Part shown: positions 17,578-19,455 of the stretch, in pieces
Position numbering within the stretch: the first letter of the stretch is position 1
Layout: every line of letters starts with the position of its first letter
Assembly: GCA_015039465.1 (NCBI GenBank)
Contig: MU130382.1
Span: 250,856-270,310 of the forward strand
Origin: Phlegmacium glaucopus
Lineage: Eukaryota > Basidiomycota > Agaricomycetes > Agaricales > Cortinariaceae
Length of the DNA: 19,455 bases
Direction: 5' to 3'
Notes under the pieces: generated by a model
What the model saw: the letters and a program-made list of their open reading frames with translations, nothing else
What the model was told of the DNA's origin: nothing
Database searches by the model: none
Made by a program: the position numbers and the translations under genes

Positions 17578-17884
17578 TGAAGCCCTTGCTATCCTTGTTT
17601 AAAATATTAAATAATATAAACATAATTTAATCCCCCTTTTCCATTGTCACCATTACCACAACAATGAACTACTGAGGTAGACTCTTACCTACTAGTTATT
17701 GTTTTACTTATCACTTCAGAAATTCAAAGTAGAGCAATCAAGAATTAAAGTATCATCATTCAAACTGCATTGTAATATGGGAGTGAACAAACAGCCAGAT
17801 ATCACTATCTAATGAAATGTTAAGAAAGAGCTAAATACAGTTCCTTGTTAAAGTACTTATTCAACCAGAATTCTGAACAGTAGC
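17578..17884. other. AT-rich flank without recognised features
   Basis: The original right flank of the outer LTR. It is AT-rich and has no open frames of note or repeats that I can support. Confidence 0.5.
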
Positions 17885-18850
17885 TAAGGCTGTGTTTGGA
17901 TATGAAATACCATATTTTGATGTCATATTATAGCTGTATTTAGAAGTTGAAATTATGAATCCGTGACACACGTGTGTTTGACGCATTCTGTTTGTTTATT
18001 GATTAGCCATGCACTCATTGGCACTCTTTCCCCTCTGCCTGCCACTCATTCAACATTGTTAACATGTCCAATGACAACGCAAGCTGGACAATTGCTGATG
18101 AAACTGCCCTCTTGAATTTCCTCAACCACCCAGGTGGCTGCTGCCGGAGATGGTGCCAGTTTTAAGATGGTCACTTTCAATGCTGCTGCCATTGTTGTTG
18201 ATGTGATCCGCACCAAGGGTGGCCCGAAAACGCCCAAGGCTTGCCAAAATAAATGGGCTGTGGTATGTATTTATCAATTCATCATGTCTGTTATTATTGT
18301 ACTGACTTGGCTTTGACAGCTTCAAAAGACTTTTCAGGCTATACAGGCAATCAAGGGGCGCTCAGGTTGGACATGGAGTGACGAGACTGGAGCTTCCATC
18401 ACTCCCAATATGGAGGATGCTTGGTGCAACTTCCTCCTAGTTTACAAGGATGCCAAACCTTTCAAGAATAAGGGTTGGGTTCACTTGGAGAAAATGATGT
18501 CGCTTATGCCTGCCACCGTGAAGGGCACCCATGTCTTTTGTCTGTCTCAGGGCATCTCTGGTTTGGATCCCTTTCAAGATGACCACAACAGCTTCCCACC
18601 CAGCACTTTCGGCAGTCAGGAAGATCCTGCTATTGACGATGAGGAGACAATGCAGCCAGATGTACCCACTTCTACCCTGGTAAGTCAACTTTTATTCATA
18701 TAGACTGATACTTATTGTTGTGAAGTTCATCCCGTCCACTCCACCTCAAGCTTCCCAAAAACGCAAATGTGCAGGATCAGAGACACCTGCTCACACTGTC
18801 AAGAAAACAAAAATGTCAGCGGTGGATGCTATGGCTGGTGTACTTTACAG
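17885..18850 (+). mobile_element. Probable PIF/Harbinger-like left end carrying a Myb/SANT-like gene
   Basis: GGCTGTGTTTGGATATGAAAT at 17888 resembles Harbinger-type termini (GGnCTGTTTGGAT) and is preceded by TAA (17885-17887), a fitting 3-bp target site. About 175 bp inside it starts a Myb/SANT-like gene, the accessory protein typical of Harbinger elements. The right end is missing, apparently lost where repeat sequence begins after about 18850, and no DDE nuclease is present in the window. Confidence 0.5.
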
Positions 18851-18932
18851 TCCCCCACGTTGTCCGGCCGGAGTCCGCCGGACTGCCAAAAGTCCGGCGG
18901 AAGTCCAGCGGACTCCACTAAAATTCTGGTAA
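18064..18932 (+). pseudogene. Myb/SANT-like DNA-binding protein gene, frameshifted and truncated
   Basis: The ATG at 18064 opens with SWTIADETALLNFL, the start of a Myb/SANT-like domain (Myb_DNA-bind_3 type). The frame is lost at a CCC run (18129-18131): one extra base separates this from the continuation VAAAGDGASFKMVTF, which then runs through GGPKTPKACQNKWA to a GTATGT donor. Exons are 18064-18262, 18320-18679 and 18726-18932; introns are 57 bp (branch-like CTGAC) and 46 bp. The middle exon has the family's GWTWSDETGASITP and KPFKNKGWVHLEKM blocks. The last exon has a basic KRK...KKTKM stretch, then becomes CCGGA-repeat sequence after about 18850 until a stop at 18930-18932, so the natural C-terminus is probably lost. 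The protein would bind DNA, either transposon ends or as a domesticated factor. A single-base sequencing error cannot be excluded. Confidence 0.7.
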
Positions 18933-18952
18933 AATTCCGGTGAGAGTCCGGT
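18860..18952. repeat. CCGGA/AGTCCGGCGG-rich repeat
   Basis: The stretch has repeated GTCCGCCGGACT-type words in both orientations (18861-18912) and a weaker tail to 18952. It replaces the expected end of the Myb/SANT-like gene and leads directly into an LTR-like start at 18953. The CCGGA-rich block at 182-350 leading into 352 has a similar arrangement. Confidence 0.5.
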
Positions 18953-19207
18953 TGTTAGGGCAACCTACATATAAGAGGAGAAGGGGACTCTAAAGAGAGT
19001 AAACAGTCTATAAAGACTAGATAATAGCAGCAGCAAGCTAGCAAAGTAGGGAATTCCAGTTAATAATGAGATAAGGTCAGTAATTACTGACTACTACTCG
19101 AAATAGGGTGGTAGCCAAACAGTGGCAAATAAGTATGTAATCAAGTCGAAATAAGGATAAAATATCAACAGTGAAGATGGTATATACCTCAGGGTTATCC
19201 CCTAACA
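18953..19207 (+). mobile_element. LTR-like sequence, 255 bp, probably solo
   Basis: It begins TGTTAGGGCAACC and ends GGTTATCCCCTAACA, the inverted termini used by the LTRs at 8700 and 16482, but its interior is different, so it is another family. Flanks CCGGT and GTCAA do not match, so no target duplication is visible. The CCGGA-rich sequence before it may belong to the same element, with the true start further left. No primer-binding site or internal domain follows. Confidence 0.55.
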
Positions 19208-19455
19208 GTCAACACACTCATGAACGGCAACGTCCTCGATGCACTCAGCTGGTAGAACCATATCCCAGGTTTAGGTTTGGGCTGTGACTGGACATTGGTC
19301 GAATGGTTTGGTGGGAGAGGCAAGTCAGGTGTGAGTCAGAAGACAATGATGACAAAGATGAAGATGAAGAGGATCTTGGGGATAGCAGTAGTCGATGGTG
19401 ACGAGAATGAGGGTGGAGATGGAAAGGAATATGGTAATGAAGATGAAGATGAAGG
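19208..19455. other. Unassigned end of window with GATGAA microsatellite
   Basis: No gene is supported. Imperfect GATGAA/GATGAC repeats run through 19346-19374 and 19436-19455. One frame would encode an Asp/Glu-rich stretch but meets stops quickly, so coding is doubtful. Confidence 0.4.

Noticed and set aside
18953..19207. 5' LTR of a complete retrotransposon
   Set aside because: No primer-binding site, gag or pol sequence follows within the window, and the flanks do not match.
19340..19455. Acidic-protein coding region in the GATGAA-rich end
   Set aside because: The Asp/Glu-rich frame is short and interrupted, as expected for a microsatellite.

Overview
The window looks like a transposon-rich accessory region of a filamentous basidiomycete (Agaricomycete-type) genome. 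The evidence is short GT-AG introns of 46-70 bp, a multi-exon seven-transmembrane gene of a mushroom-type family, a UstYa/DUF3328-like gene, a Myb/SANT-like gene, and dense LTR, hAT-like, Tc1/mariner-like and Harbinger-like remnants. No rRNA, tRNA or CRISPR was seen.

Layout. 1-2021: no convincing gene; CCGGA-rich and LTR-like sequence plus single ends of two hAT-like elements. 2022-3260 (minus): six-exon gene for a 313-residue multi-pass membrane protein. 3261-4783: short repeats and an inverted-repeat element. 4784-5597: non-autonomous hAT-like element with a perfect 8-bp target duplication. 5897-8221 (plus): three genes on one strand, namely a UstYa-like putative oxidase, a 95-residue one-helix membrane protein and a 68-residue predicted secreted protein. 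This is the only part that resembles a small host gene group, possibly for a modified peptide or secondary metabolite; that role is inference.

8695-17582: the main result. About 8.9 kb is one nested stack of mobile elements that can be unpacked from target duplications. The outermost layer is a 331-bp solo LTR (5-bp duplication ATGAA). It was hit by a 347-bp nearly perfect palindrome (duplication CACCTATA). A Tc1/mariner-like DDE transposon (10559-16964, TA duplication) then inserted inside the palindrome's duplication. A hAT-like element (8758-10533, duplication ATCTTTGA) landed in the loop of a conserved LTR hairpin and was itself hit by a smaller hAT-like element (8879-9436). The mariner-like element carries a decayed transposase gene that was broken by another hAT-like element (12737-15889, duplication TTCTTCAT), and it also received a second solo LTR of the outer family (16482-16811). 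Removing all insertions restores an LTR of 331 bp, against 330 bp for the second copy.

17885-19455: a Harbinger-like left terminus followed by a frameshifted Myb/SANT-like gene, truncated near a 255-bp LTR-like sequence, then GATGAA-rich sequence to the window edge. Most of the window therefore records sequential transposition, with the 2.0-3.3 kb and 5.9-8.2 kb stretches as the probable host genes.
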